From: Anolis sagrei
Taxonomy: Eukaryota > Chordata > Lepidosauria > Squamata > Anolidae
DNA length: 64,000 nt
Assembly (NCBI RefSeq): GCF_037176765.1
Contig: NC_090024.1
Coordinates: 105,717,557-105,781,556 of the forward strand
Direction of reading: 5' to 3'
The notes beneath the pieces are model-generated. The model was not told the origin of the DNA. It ran no database searches and worked only from the letters and a program-made list of their open reading frames with translations. Numbering within the stretch: the stretch's first letter is position 1; each line of letters begins with the position of its first letter. The position numbers and the translations under genes were made by a program. Of the stretch, positions 26,101-40,500 are shown one piece after another.

Positions 26101-29100
26101 TCAATCTTAATCGGCTTACATGGAATTCTTTCCCCCAGAAATGACTGTGAAATGGATGCTGTCCTAATTGCGGCAGTGAACAGTTTGACATCGATGTATG
26201 CTTCCATCCCAATTTTCTCGATTTTGGGGTTCAAGGCAACCACGGGGTATTGGGAATGCTTGGATAGGTGAGTGATTGCAAATTAATGAAGAAAGTTTAA
26301 GCTATTGATCCATTTCCCCTGCTCTTCATATTTTCCCTGTGTGTTTCTTTATATAGTATTTAATGACATTTTGGTTTTTTTAAAAATTAAAGGCACTTTG
26401 AAAAGCGTAAGTATGTGTATGACCTTGGCTAGATTTTTTAAACTTGCTATACCTTGACCTGCAGTGTAACAGACAAATCTAGATCTATGGAATGGCCGGA
26501 CAATGCAATTGGATAATGATTCACTAATGAGATGCTGACGATTTATGTTTTTATTGGTTTTGTATGGTTTTATATTTATGCTTAATGTTTTAATTGTATT
26601 TTGTGCTATTGGGGGCATCAAATTGTGCCAACTGTAAACGCCTTGAGTCGCCTTCGGGCTGAGAAGGGCAATATATAATATGTCTTTGGAAAATAGTCTC
26701 GGAACATCCATCGGTTCAAAATGTTGCTATCATGATTTTGTTTGGGATTGGAAAATATAATAATATTATATAAATCCTTTTCCTGCCTCACTTGCTGATA
26801 CTTTTGTGGAGCTCAGTCCAATATTACTGTTCCAGCTGCAACCAAAAACAGTATTTTGGGGTGGTGGTGGCGGCAGCGGCGGAGGGATTGCATTTCCTTT
26901 AGATTTTAACAAAAAGGGCATGTTGTATTTCTACAAATTTTAGTAATACCTACAGTCTGCTGGTAAGGATTCATTTTGCCTACATGCACATAAAATCTAT
27001 ATTCATATGTAGGTACTTATATCCCCATACCAAAAAAGGGAAATGCGAAAGACTGCTCCAACTTCCGTACAGTGGCCCTTATTTCTCATGCCAGTAAGGT
27101 AATGCTCAAGATCCTGCAAGGAAGACTCCAGCAATACATGGAGCGAGAGGTGCCAGATGTTCAAGCTGGGTTTAGAAAAGGCAGAGGAACGAGAGACCAG
27201 ATTGCCAATATCCGCTGGAGAATGGAGAAAGGCAGGGAGTTTCAAAAAAACATCTACTTCTGCTTCATTGACTATTCTAAAGCCTTTGACTGTGTGGATC
27301 ATAATAAATTGTGGCAAGTTCTTGGTGGGATGGGCATACCAAGCCACCTTGTCTCTCTCCTGAGGAATCTGTACAAGGACCAAGTAGCAACAGTCAGAAC
27401 TGACCACGGAACAACAGACTGGTTCAAGATTGGGAAAGGCGTACGGCAAGGCTGCATACTCTCACCCAACCTTTTTAACGTGTATGCAGAACACATCATG
27501 CGATGTGTGGGGCTGGATGAATGCAAAGCTGGGGTGAAAATTGCTGGAAGAAACATTAACAACCTCAGATATGCAGATGACACCACTCTGATGGCCGAAA
27601 GCGAGGAGGAGCTGAGGAGCCTTCTAATCAAGGTGAAAGAAGAAAGCGCAAAAGCTGGGTTGCAGCTAAACATAAAAAAAACCAAGATTATGGCAACAAG
27701 AATGATTGACAACTGGAAAATAGAGGGAGAAATTGTGGAGGCACAAAGATTACTGCAGATGCAGACTGTGGCCAGGAAATCAGGAGACGCTTACTTCTTG
27801 GGAGAAGAGCAATGTCCAGTCTCGATAAAATAGTAAAGAGTAGAGACATCAGACTGGCAACAAAGATCCACCTAGTCAAAGCCATGGTATTCCCTGTAGT
27901 CACCTTCGGATGTGAGAGCTGGACCTTAGGGAAGGCTGAGCGAAGGAAGATCGATGCTTTTGAGCTGTGGTGCTGGAGGAAAGTTCTGAGAGTGCCTTGG
28001 ACTGCGAGAAGATCCAACCAGTCCATCCTCCAGGAAATAAAGCCCGACTGCTCATTGGAGGGAAGGATACTAGAGACAAAGTTGAAGTACTTTGGCCACA
28101 TCATGAGGAGACAGGAAAGCCTAGAGAAGACAATTATGCTGGGGAAAGTGGAAGGAAAAAGGAAGAGGGGCCGACCAAGGGCAAGATGGATGGATGGCAT
28201 CCTTGAAGTGACTGGACTGACCTTGAAGGAGCTGGGGGTGGTGACGGCCGACAGGGAGCTCTGGCGTGGGCTGGTCCATGAGGTCACGAAGAGTCGGAGA
28301 CGGCTGAACGAATGAACATGTAGGTACTACTTAGGATAAATGGTTGTAGGTAATTTTTGTCAGGAATTGTAATGATGCAAATAATTAAGGTTGATTATGG
28401 CTTCCCTTACAGAAATATTAAAGACCTCACCGATGCATTTAAGCTGGTGGATCCAGCCCTTACAAGAGACAACTATACTATATGGCTGGATTATTATAAA
28501 AAACGTTTTCCAACTCAAATGAATAGTCTTCATCTGAAAGAATGTGATCTTCAGCACTTCCTGGATCAGGTACATTTCACAAAAACTTCCTGTTGTGAAA
28601 AAATAGTATATTTTTCTATAACTCAAAGGGATCTGCAGATGTTGAAATTTTAATGAGATATATGTACTAGTGGATGGGACAGAGTGAGCTACTTTCGAAT
28701 TGGACAGATTATGTGCCATTGTCAATCGAGCTATTTACATAAAAAGTGGGAGAACATTTGGTTTCCAGGAAAGTAGGGAAAAAAAGATAAAGAAGGGCCG
28801 GGCTAACTAGGGAGAGAGAGAGAAATAATAATAATAATAATAATAATAATAATCTATATATATATAAATGCTCTGTGCATAATGAGTACCTTAAAAACAA
28901 AAGAACCAATGAACAAAATCACACCAAATTTGGCAACAAAACATCTCACTACACAAGGAGTGACCATCACTCAAAAATTATGACTTTGTCATTTGGGAGT
29001 TGTAGTTGTTGGGATTTATAGTTCACCTACAATCAAAGAGCATTCTGAACTCTATCAACGATGGAATTGAACCAAACTTGGCACACAGAACTCCCATGAC

Positions 29101-31086
29101 CAACAGACAACACTAGAAGGGTTTGGTGGGCATTGATCTTGAGTTTGGGAGTTGTAGTTCACCTACATCCAGAGAGCACTCTGGACTCAAACAATGATAG
29201 ATCTGGACCAAACTTGGCACAAGCACTCAATATGCCCAAATATGAACACAGATGGAGTTTAAGGGAAATAGACCTTGACATTTGGGATTTGTAGACACTG
29301 GGATTCACAGTTCACCTACAATCAAAGAGCATTCTGAACCCCACGAACGACAGAATCGGGGCAAACTTCCCACACTGAACCCCCATGACCAACAGAAAAT
29401 ACTTGAGGCCATCCAATCCAACTCCCTTTACCAGGGCAAGAAAACATAATCAAAGCCCTCCTGACAAAGAGCCATCTAGCCATAGATATAGATAGATATG
29501 ATTCACACGCACACAGATATAGTATCCTAGATTTGAAAGGGACCCCTAAAGAAGGAAAATGATATGTTGCATGTTCCAGGGTGGGCAAACCAGACACTCT
29601 CCACATCAACACTGACAAAGAAACAGCAAGACATACTGTTTACCCACAAGCATAAAGAAATTACATATATTAGAAACCAACATTTTCTCATTACTTTATT
29701 TTCCAGATCAACAGACTGGGCCACAGCAACGCGTGGCAGGGAACAGCTAGTAATAATATAAAAAAGGGCAAGATGTATTTATTGAGTCTTTCTGAGTCAT
29801 GTGTACCTTGAGCTCAATTCAACATTAGCACTACCTAAAATAAACCTTAACTAAATGAATATGACTCATTGGTCGCAGTGAACTTGAAGCTCATAAATTT
29901 CATAAATATTCTCTAGTTTTATAGGCAGGGCCTATAAAAAAGGTGGGGAAAACCATATGTTGAATATTCTCCAAGTCATTGGTTCTCAACCTTTCTAATG
30001 CTATGACTTTTTAATACAGCGCCTCATGTTGTGGTGACCCCCAACCATAAAATTATGTTTGTTGTTACTTCATAACTGTAATTTTGCTACTGTTATGAAT
30101 CACAATGGTCTGCAGTTTGGAGGTCTTCCTGGACTCAGCACTGGCGCTTGATGCGCAGGTGTCAGTGGTGGCCGGGAGGGCCTTCGCATAATTAAAACTT
30201 GTGTGCCAACTGCGATCATACCTCGTGAAGTCGGACATGACCACAGTGGTCCATGCTTTAGTTACCTTTAGATTGGACTACTGCAATGCACTCTACATGG
30301 GGCTACCCTTGAAGACCGCCCAGAAACTACAACTTGTCCAACGCTCGGCAGCCAGATTAATAACGGGGGCAAATTACAGGGAGCGGACAACCCCCGTTTA
30401 AGGAGCTCCATTGGCTGCCGTTTATTTTCCGGTCCCAATTCAAGGTACAGGTTATCACCTATGAAGTTTGGGACCCACCCACCTTCGTGACCATATCTCC
30501 CTCCATGAACCTGCCCGATCCCTCCTATCCACGGGGAAGGCTCTCCTTTCGCCCCTGCCGTTATCACAGACCTGCCTTGTGGGAACAAGGGAGAGAGCTT
30601 TCTCCTCTGTGGCCCCCCAACTCTGGAACTCATTGCCTGGTGAGATTAGGTGAACCCCCACCTTAGAAAGCTTCAAGAAGGATCTGAAAACCTGGCTTTT
30701 CCGTTGCGCTTTTGGAGAGTAACCATACAATCTTATATTGCCGCTCACCCTCAACGTCTGTCTCTATAGTATACTTCCCCCCTTCTGTATGAAGGTCCTG
30801 TTATGACCCCATTTTTGATGAGCTTCTCCCCACAAATAATCTGCTCCATCTCTATCTCTTTTTAGCCTTTAGTATTTTATCCTGTACATGTGACGCGCTC
30901 ACTGTCACTGTGATTGTGAAGGATTTTATTGTAATTTTATATTGCTTATTGTATTTTATGTTTTATGTATTTTATTATGTTGTTAGTTTGTGTTTACATT
31001 TTATTTTATTGTATTGCGTTGTTGGGCTTGACCTCATGTAAGCCGCCCTGAGTCCCCATTGGGGAGATAGTGGCAGGGTATAAATA

Positions 31087-31126
<40 letters not shown>

Positions 31127-31455
31127 GACACAAAAGCACAGAATGTCACAGCAAACGAGATCTCTATGCTGGATTTCGTATCACAAAATCACAAGTCGAA
31201 CATTTCCCAAGCGTCTAGGACTGTGTGATATATTTTCAAATGATGCACGCAGATCCAAGTAAGGTGGCCTTTTGCAGTTGACAGATCGTGATTTTGTCGA
31301 TGTTTATTGTTTCCAAATGCTGGCTGAGATGTTTTGGCACGGCACCCAGTGTGCCGATGAACACTGGGACCACCTGTACTGGTTTATGCCAAAGCCTTTG
31401 CAGTTCGATTTTGAGGTCTTGATAACAGCTGAGTTTTTCCTGTTGTTTTTCCTCA

Positions 31456-31506
<51 letters not shown>

Positions 31507-34500
31507 TAAATATGCAGGATGTATTTTCATCATTACAAATTGAACATAATTAAAGCATGTGATTAAGCACAAAACAATATTTAATTATATATTTTGAAAT
31601 ATTTATTCTAATTACAAATAAATGAAATTTTGTTTTAAAGCATAGCATGGGTAACAGTCTTAATATAAGCTTCTCCCAGGGCCTTCTGGGAACGCTACTA
31701 AGGCAGCATGCTTCCCCTATTCTCATCCTCCCTCTGCCAGAGCCAATAAATTCATTTTTATTTTTAAAATATCGCGTAACAGAGAATCCATGTAAAGCAA
31801 ACAACGAAGTAATTTACTTTTACTTACTTAGGCGATCCTTAATTGGCCAAGTAGGATAGTCTTCCAGGATCAGAATTCTTGCGAGTCTGTAGGTGGCTGT
31901 GGAGCCCTATTCTTGATCTGCATGTTCTTCCGCAGTGAGGGCATTGGTTTCCAGGTGGAAGGCAGTCCCGGTCGATGTTGGCTTGACGCGCCTTCCTCCT
32001 GGCACGTTTCTCTCTTTCACCCTCCATTCGTGCCTCTTCAAATTCTGCAGCACTGCTGGTCACAGCTGACCTCCAGCTGGAGTGCTCAAGGGCCAGGGCT
32101 TCCCAGTTCTCAGTGTCTATGCCAGAGTTTTTAAGGTTGGCTTTGAGCCCATCTTTAAATCTCTTTTCCTGTCCACCAACATTCCATTTTCTGTTCTTGA
32201 GTTCGGAGTAGAGCAACTGCTTTGGGAGACGGTGGTTGGGCATCCGGACAATGTGGCCGGTCCAGCGGAGTTGATGGTAGTCTTTGCTTCTTCTGACTTT
32301 TGTCCACCTGTCTTCCCAAGAGATTTGCAAGATTTTCCGGAGGCAGCGCTGATGGAATCGTTCCAGGAGTTGCATGTGACGTCTGTAGACAGTCCACGTT
32401 TCACAGGCATATAGCAGGGTTGGGAGGACAATAGCTTTATAAACAAGCACCTTGGTATCCCTACGGATGTCCCGGTCCTCAAACACTCTCTGCTTCATTC
32501 GGGAAAATGCTGCACTCGCAGAGCTCAGGCGGTGTTGTATTTTGGTGTCGATGTTGACTTTGGTAGAGAGGTGGCTGCCAAGGTAGCGGAAATGGTCAAC
32601 ATTTTCTAACTGCGAAGTAGCGAGGCACTATATTCCTTTATGGCAAGTGTTTGGACTGGAAGGCCATGTGGTTTACTCAACCTTTGTTATATTATTAATT
32701 TAGGCTGGAAGTAGACTGGAAACTGCTGCAGTTGGTGAAAAAGCAGTGATATACGGTTGCTAAAGCAGATCCTCAGCTGCATGTTGCATTCAGTCTAGCT
32801 GCCAGAAACTTTCCAAGGGAGACCCAAACTGTCTTGGCACAACTGTGGCCAGCGTTTGCCCTTGTTCATCTTTATTTTTGTCCTCTCTGTCAGTATTGAA
32901 CCATTATGAATCGATCTCTGTATTATGATCAGATAGCATTTAGAAACTAATTTGTCTCATTGAACTGCAATCTGTTCAATTTATATCTGTTTTTTTGGCA
33001 GAGTGCTTCTGGAACTGGCCTGGCCTTTATTGTCTTTACCGAAGCTGTTGCTAAGATGCCTGGAGCCCAGGTTTGGTCTGTTCTATTTTTCATCATGCTT
33101 TTCAACCTGGGACTCTCTTCTATGTTTGGACTTGTTCAGGGGATCTTGACTCCTTTCATGGACGTTCCCATTTTGGCCAGACACTTACGCAAGGAGGTCA
33201 TATGCGGTAAGAATATTCTTTAGAAACATGTTTTCTTCACTCTCCTCCTTCATCGTTTGTCTAAAGCTGAGTATACTATCTAGTACAGGAGTCCTCAAAC
33301 TAAGGCTGGATACGGTCCTCCAAGGTCATTTACCAAGCCCTCGCTCAGGGCCAACATAAGTCTGAAACGACTTGAAAGCACACTTCCCACTGTAAAACTA
33401 ATAATATTTGTTAAAATTGTTATTCATTTTAATTATTATATTGTTTTTAATTGTTTTTTCACTACAAATAAGATGTGTGCAGTATACATAGGAATTCATT
33501 CTTTTTCCCCCCAAATTATAATCCGGCCCTCCAACAGTTTGAGGCACTGTGACCTGGCCCTCTGTTTAAAAGGTTTGAGGACTCCTGATCTAGTATATTA
33601 ATACTATCATTTAAAGCCCTTCTCATGAATTACTTCAGTAACATTTATATCAACCCTCTAAGGGTGATGTTAGTGTTAGTAACATATTTCAAGTTAAGGC
33701 AGAGAGGCTACCGAGTGAATGTTCAATAGAGCTATAACCTTTTTCTTGTAAAGGCTCATTTTTAAAAATATTGTTAGCTGTTCCTACAATCCTTATGCAA
33801 GGTAGCTGTATGGGTATACAACCAAAAGAAAGACTGGGTCTTGTCCAGAAAACTAATCAATTTATTATTTATATTATATAATAATTTTATATATATTCTG
33901 TATTATAATAATATTATATAACATTTTAAATATTTAAAACAATAATACTATTAATCCCTAAATGTTTCCTTTTATTTATTTACTATATTTATATCCCATC
34001 TTTCTCTACCCCGGCTTACAGATAGGCATTACGAAGTAGGGGTGTGCAAAACAGCAGAAATCTGTTCTGTTTTCATTTTGAATTTCTGGTGCCCCTCATT
34101 CTGATTTCGGGAAGACTCTGGGAGATTAGGAGGGGGGCTGTTCCGATTCATAGTTTGGAATGTGGAGTTCCATTTCAAGAAGAATCTTCCCAGAAACAGA
34201 AGGGGACGCACACACACCCAGGAATCAAAACAAAAACAGAACGAAAATAGAAATGATATCTACCACTTTGCACGCCCTTATTAGAAAGGGGGTGAGGTGG
34301 GTGACTGTTCTTTTCCGCAGAGTGCCCGAGTCCAGGGAAAGCACAATAGCATATTATCAACTGTGCCACTTCCTGAATGGAAAACAGCACAGTTGATTAC
34401 CTGGCCCCAAAGTTGTCGGATAATCTGGAATTTTGGGAAAATTCCCGATTACCGTGATTTCAAAGAATGCAGGTCAAGGTTGTGTTGTGCTGGATCAGCT

Positions 34501-37500
34501 GAATGCATCATCCAACAATTATAGTATTGCTCTGATGCCCTTGTACAGAAGAGAGTGTGTCCTAAACCATCCTATGTTTGCCCTAGATCTTACCTAGTCA
34601 TCTGGTTGGTGGCCAGAAGTTATTTTTCATTTGTTATTCTCACTGGCCATGGGGGAGTGCTTTCTGCATTCCTTGGACTACTGTATTAACAGGTGGAATA
34701 ACTAAAGAGCAGAGGGTTCATATGTATTGTCAAAGGCTTTAATAGCTGGAATCACTGGATCGGATAAAGTTGCTCAAATCCATTCCAACTTGGACAGTGT
34801 TGTTATACTCTTTAAGACTGGCTACTTGTTATACTCTTAGGACTACTGCCATCCCTCCACCTGCTGAGGTTAGCAGCAGCTCCCACCAGGTTTAATATAG
34901 TTGGATTGCAATCTTCAGTGCATGGAAGACATGGGGGGGGGGGGGGGGTTGTCAAACATAATCTTGAAAACTGGGTTTAAAAGATCTGGTATTAAGCTAT
35001 AACTGAATGGATTGGGTGGGACTAAGGATAAACCCAAACTGGAATGTGAATGACTATCTATTCTTAACGAGAACAATATATTTTGTCTTCTCTAGGCATC
35101 ATATGTTTGGTCTCTATGTTGCTGGGCCTGTGTTTTACTATCAGATCAGGTAGCTACTGGCTCGAGGTGTTTGACAGTCATGTGGCATCCCTACCGCTGT
35201 TGATCATTGTATCCACTGAAGTGCTCAGTGTTATATTTATTTATGGAATGAAAAGGTAACTTGGATACATTAACATACATATCTGGATAAGTTTTGAAGT
35301 GTTTGCATCATTATCATCATCATCATAATTTATCATTAAAGCTTACACAACAATTAAAGCAGTTATATAGCGTTCTCCTTAGTCCTACCCAAGCAGCAAC
35401 CATTAAAAAACTGTAAGATAATTTCTCAATTTTGGCTTTCTGGTTTCTAATTTTTCCAACCTTAAATTGCACTTTGGATTTTTGGACACATTTTTTTGCA
35501 AACGAGTGCATTCCCATCTAATATTATATTTGTATGTCTGTACTTTTTCCTAGTCCATGCATTGGCCAAACTGCATTGGCATTTGATTCAATGGAGAACT
35601 CCAATGCAATATTCAGCACATTGAGATGGTGGTTGTTTGCACAGGCATCCTAACACACAAGCTTTTGTCTGCATAGGATTTTGCCATGACCAAGATGACT
35701 TACAGCTAAAACAGGGGTCCTCAAACTAAGGCTAAAGGGCCGGATACGGCCCTCCAAGGTCATTTCCCCAGCCCTTGCTCAGCGTCAACCTAAATCTGAA
35801 ATGGCTTGAAAGCACACAACAACAAAAACAACAATCCTATCTCATCAGCCAAAAGCAGGCCCACATTTCCCATTGAAATACTAATAAGTTTATATTTGTT
35901 AAAATTGTTCTTCATTTTAATTATTGCATTGTTTTAAAGTGTTTTTTGCACTACAAATAAGATATGTGCAATGTGCATAGGAATTCATTCATGCTTTTTT
36001 CAAATTATAATCTGGCCCTCCAACAGTTTGAACGACTGTGACCTGGCCCTCTGTTTAAAAAGTTCGAGGACCCCTGATCTAGAAAGTCCAGTGGTGTCAG
36101 CTAGTGACTCCCATTTCAAGCAGAACAGTGAACCTGCTCCCCCAAAGAGACACAGCATCTTAGATAGGCAACTTCCAACCCAAATCCGGGTTGCATTAAT
36201 ATCTAACCTTTCTTGGTTAATCTAGAAATACAGCCATCTGATTAGGTTTCAGAGATCAACTGGCAATTGGCTCAACAACACTGGAACTAAGAATATTGGT
36301 TATCTCAGTGTTGCAGGCACCATTTCTGAAAATCACAATCTTGATATTGCTGTCTTATCTGATATTTCCAGTTGAGGCATAACAAGAAACGCAAAATAGA
36401 TTTATAAAAAATGTGTTAGATTGTGAAGGTACACTGGTCAAGTGTCTTAAAAGTATTAGAATTAATTATAAAGGGCAGCCACCTCAGATAGTTTCTCAGT
36501 GTGGCTTTAAAATCTTATTACAGCAGACAAGATGGAATTAACTCTCTTGCCTTCTCAGTCAAGACTGTTAGCATTAAGTACTTTTCCATCACTGATGTAG
36601 CATTGGAATGGAAGATATCTCTTACAGAAAAAAAATGCAAAAACTGCTCTGCTTTTTTGGTTAATATTTGGTGTTGGTTGGACTGGAGATGTAAAATGTC
36701 TAGGGGCAAAGTGAAAGAATTGGGGAGATATTTTCCCTAAAAGTTTTGTTTTCTAAAGGGAAAAAAATCCCCATGGGATCAAAGTTTCATATCTCTAGGT
36801 GTGGTTATTTCCAATGGCTTTTATTGATATCTATCAAAAACCTTGTAGTACAGGCAGGCATCTATATCTGTTGCCTTCAGCTGTTCTACTTCCAGGATGT
36901 AAAGGACTTTAAAGACCAATGCATCACTTTATGCTGAGCCTGGAAACTAACTTGGAACTGGTGCGGTTGGCGGAGCTCAGGTGTAATCCGTTCACAACAC
37001 CCAATTCCAAATATCAAATTTGGAAGACTATCTGGAATCCCTTACTCCCAAAGACTATGCCCCTGTGAAGTAAATGAAGTAGAAACAATAGAACACATTT
37101 TATTGCAGTGCCACTACTAGTCCCCCTAGGGGTGAGAAAATCAATATAGAAATACTGTAAATAAATACTATACAGTGCAACGTAGCCAACTTCTATATCC
37201 GATTTTGTCTCATATGACCAGCCATCTCCCACAGGGGATTGTTAAGTATCTTTTAGAGTATAAATGCCACAGGGTGACTCTCAGGGTGGCAACAAGGCTG
37301 AGAAAGAAACGAACCCCCAACAGAGATATTACTTATTTATCGTGTCATCAGCAACCATACCATGTTACTTTTCTAACAGAACAAAACAAACAAGCAGATA
37401 AAAAACACAAATTTTGCAAACTTGGTAGTTGATTAAATGTCCTTTGATCAGTATCTGGCCACTTGGAGTGCCTCTGGTGTTACCGCAAGAAGGTCCTCCA

Positions 37501-40500
37501 TTGTGCATGTAGCAGGGCTCAGGTTGCATTGTAGCAGGTGGTCTGTGGTTTGCTCTTCTCCACACTCGCATGTTGTGGATTCAACTTTGTAGCCCCATTT
37601 CTTAAGATTGGCTCTGCATCTGGTGGTGCCAGAGCGCAGCCTGTTCAGCGCCTTTCAAGTCGCCCAGTCTTCTGTGTGCCCAGGAAGGAGCCTCTCATCG
37701 GGTATCACCCATGGATTGAGGTGCTGGGTTTGAGCCTGATATTTTTGGATTCTCGCTTGCTGAGGTGTTCCAGCGAGTGTCTCTATAGATCTAAGAAAAC
37801 TATTTCTTGATTTAAGTCGTTGACGTGCTGGCTGATACCCAAACAAGGGATGAGCTGGGGATGTCACTGCCTTGGTCCTTTCACTATTGGCTGCTACTTC
37901 CCGGCGGATGTCAGGTGGTGCAATACCGGCAAAGCAGTGTAATTTCTCTAGTGGTGTAGGGCGCAGACAATCCGTGATAATGCGGTATGTCTCATTAAGA
38001 GCCCCATGCCGCATTATCAGTGTGGTGAGATGTGTTCCACACTGGGCATGCATACTCAGCAGCAGAGTAGCATAGCACAAGGGCAGATGTCTTCACTGTG
38101 TCTGGTTGTGATCCCCAGGTTGTGCCAGTTAGCTTGCGTATGATATTGTTTCTAGCACCCACTTTTTGCTTGATGTTCAGGCAGTGCTTCTTGTAGGTCA
38201 GAGCACGGTCCAAAGTGACTCCCTGGTATTTGGGTGTGCTGCAATGCTCCAGTGGGATTCCTTCCCAGGTAATCCTCAGAGCTCGGGATGCTTGTCTGTT
38301 CTTAAGGTGAAAGGCACATGTCTGTGTTTTAGATGGATTAGGGATGAGTTGGTTTTCCCTGTAAAAGGCAGTAAGAGCACCTAGAGCTTCGGAGAGCTTC
38401 TGTTCAACCATCTCAAAGCTCCTTGCTTGAGCGGTAATGGCACGATCATCTGCATAGATGAAACTCTCTGTCCCTTCTGGCAGTGGCTGGTCATTTGTGT
38501 AGATGTTAAACATGGATGGAGCAAGCACGCTCCCCTGAGGCAGGCCGTTCTTCTGTTTCCGCCATCTGCTTCTCTGGCCTTGGAACTCAACAAAAAAACT
38601 CCTGTTTTGTAGCAGGTTTCCTATGAGGTGGGTGAGGTCGTAGTCCTTTGTGATATTATACATTTTTCTCAGGAGGAGGCGGTGGTTCACAGTATAATAA
38701 GCCGCTGACAGGTCTATGAAGACAGCTCCTGTGATCTGCTGCCTTTCAAAGCCATATTTTATGTGCTGTCAGGTTCAGCACTTGCGATGTGCAGCTTTTG
38801 CCTTTCCTGAAGCCAGCTTGCTGGCATGGTTGTATGCAGACATGGGTGTATTTTTTCCATAATTCTATGCAAAATAAGTCTCTCCAGAACTTTGTAGAGG
38901 TGGCACAACAGGGAGATTGGTCTATAGCTTTTTGGATCATTACTGTCTTTGCCTGGCTTCAAGATGGCGATGACTCTTGCTTTCCTCCAGATTTTGGGGA
39001 TCTGACAGGATGCAGTGCAGTTGTTCATCAGCTCCAGCTGAGATATTACTTGAAACCATGCGGATATATCTGGTATTTGATAGAATGAACTTTTCCTGAG
39101 ATGGGAGAATTTATAAACAATTGTCTGTTTCACTGATGGGTCTATGGACCATAATAAATATTGTTGTTGTTATAATAAAACTGGATTATTAACATATTTG
39201 AATGCATATCAATTTACAGCTCTGTTTTGTATATATCAGTTTACTTCTCCTTGAAGACATAAACCATGGTTTAGTCTGGATCACAAATATGTCATAATTG
39301 TATGGTCAACCTTATTTTGATAAAATAAAAATCCTTCCACTTTCTCCCTTCCATGCTATTTCAACATGGAGGGATTCGAAGCTACAAGAAATAGTTACAT
39401 TGCTGTCCATCTTTAATCTTGTTGGAAACCACTTTGAACAGAAAGGAGTAGAAAAAGGAATGATTTAGACAATCCTTCAATCATTGCATCTTATTGTGAA
39501 CTTTGATGTTACCTCCTCTTTTTTCACCTTTCTTATGTAGCAGTAATAAGAAATCTGTTATTGAACTAAGATTCGTAACAGGACACTTGCAATAGTGTTC
39601 AATGAGCATTGGTGCCTGATGCATCATGCACTTTGCCGACTCTGCTATGCAGTAACATAATAACCATCCTCAACTCCTTCTTTTTTTGTAACTACTTCTT
39701 CAGCCACCGCTCTAAGGAGCACTGCTCTAATCCAGATTTTTTGGTCTACGATTCCCACAGTCTTTTTCTGTAGGCCAGTGAGTATTAAGCCTGAATTAAT
39801 AATGTAGGGATATTGTTGAGCAGCAGAAACATTATTCCCTGGCTTAAGAGAACCAGCCTGTTGGGTGAATTGACAGGGAAGGTGGCCAAAGAAGAGGGGC
39901 ATGCTCATCTGTCTCCTTTTGGTGACCCTGTTCCATGAAAACCAAGCTCCAAATTGCCACCATTATTGACCAATGCACCATGTGGTAGACCTCATAAGAA
40001 GCAGATGACCAGTTTCCACATACAACCAATCCCATTATAGACTATTTGGAGACTTGCATTTGACAATAATTTGATACTTTGTACTTGAAGGGCAATAGGA
40101 CAGAACTTTCCATGGTCTTTCAGTCATTTGTGAGTCATCACCTGATGTTGTAATGATAAGGTAACGAAACAGTGTGTGTACAAGAATGAGATTTAGCTGG
40201 TTACATGTTTAGTATGATGCAGTGCAAGTATAAAGGCACTTCTCCGTTGATATGCCAATAAATGTAACCAATTTGGCTCACAGGTTTTGTGATGATGTGG
40301 AATGGATGACAGGACGACGTGTGAATTTCTACTGGAAAGCGTCGTGGCAAGTTATCAGTCCTGTGTTAATGGCGGCAGTACTTCTGGCCTTCCTGGCTAT
40401 TCAGGGCGCACCAGGCTACAGTGCGTGGAACCCAGCTTATGTATGTGACCTTGGTATTCCTAGCCCTTTCTTATTTCTATGGCTAAAATTTGGTATTTAC

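Larger units (their letters stand above)
29977..31800 (+). mobile_element. SPIN-like hAT element, split by two LINEs
   Basis: Begins CATTGGTTCTCAACCTTTCT and continues 'ctcatgttgtggtgaccccc', 'cataactgtaattttgctac'. It resumes at 31505 with 'atgcaggatgtattttcatc' and 'caaataaatgaaattttgtt'. I recognise these strings from the SPIN/URR1-type hAT elements of rodents and other tetrapods. The right end is not located; no transposase frame seen. Confidence 0.7.
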
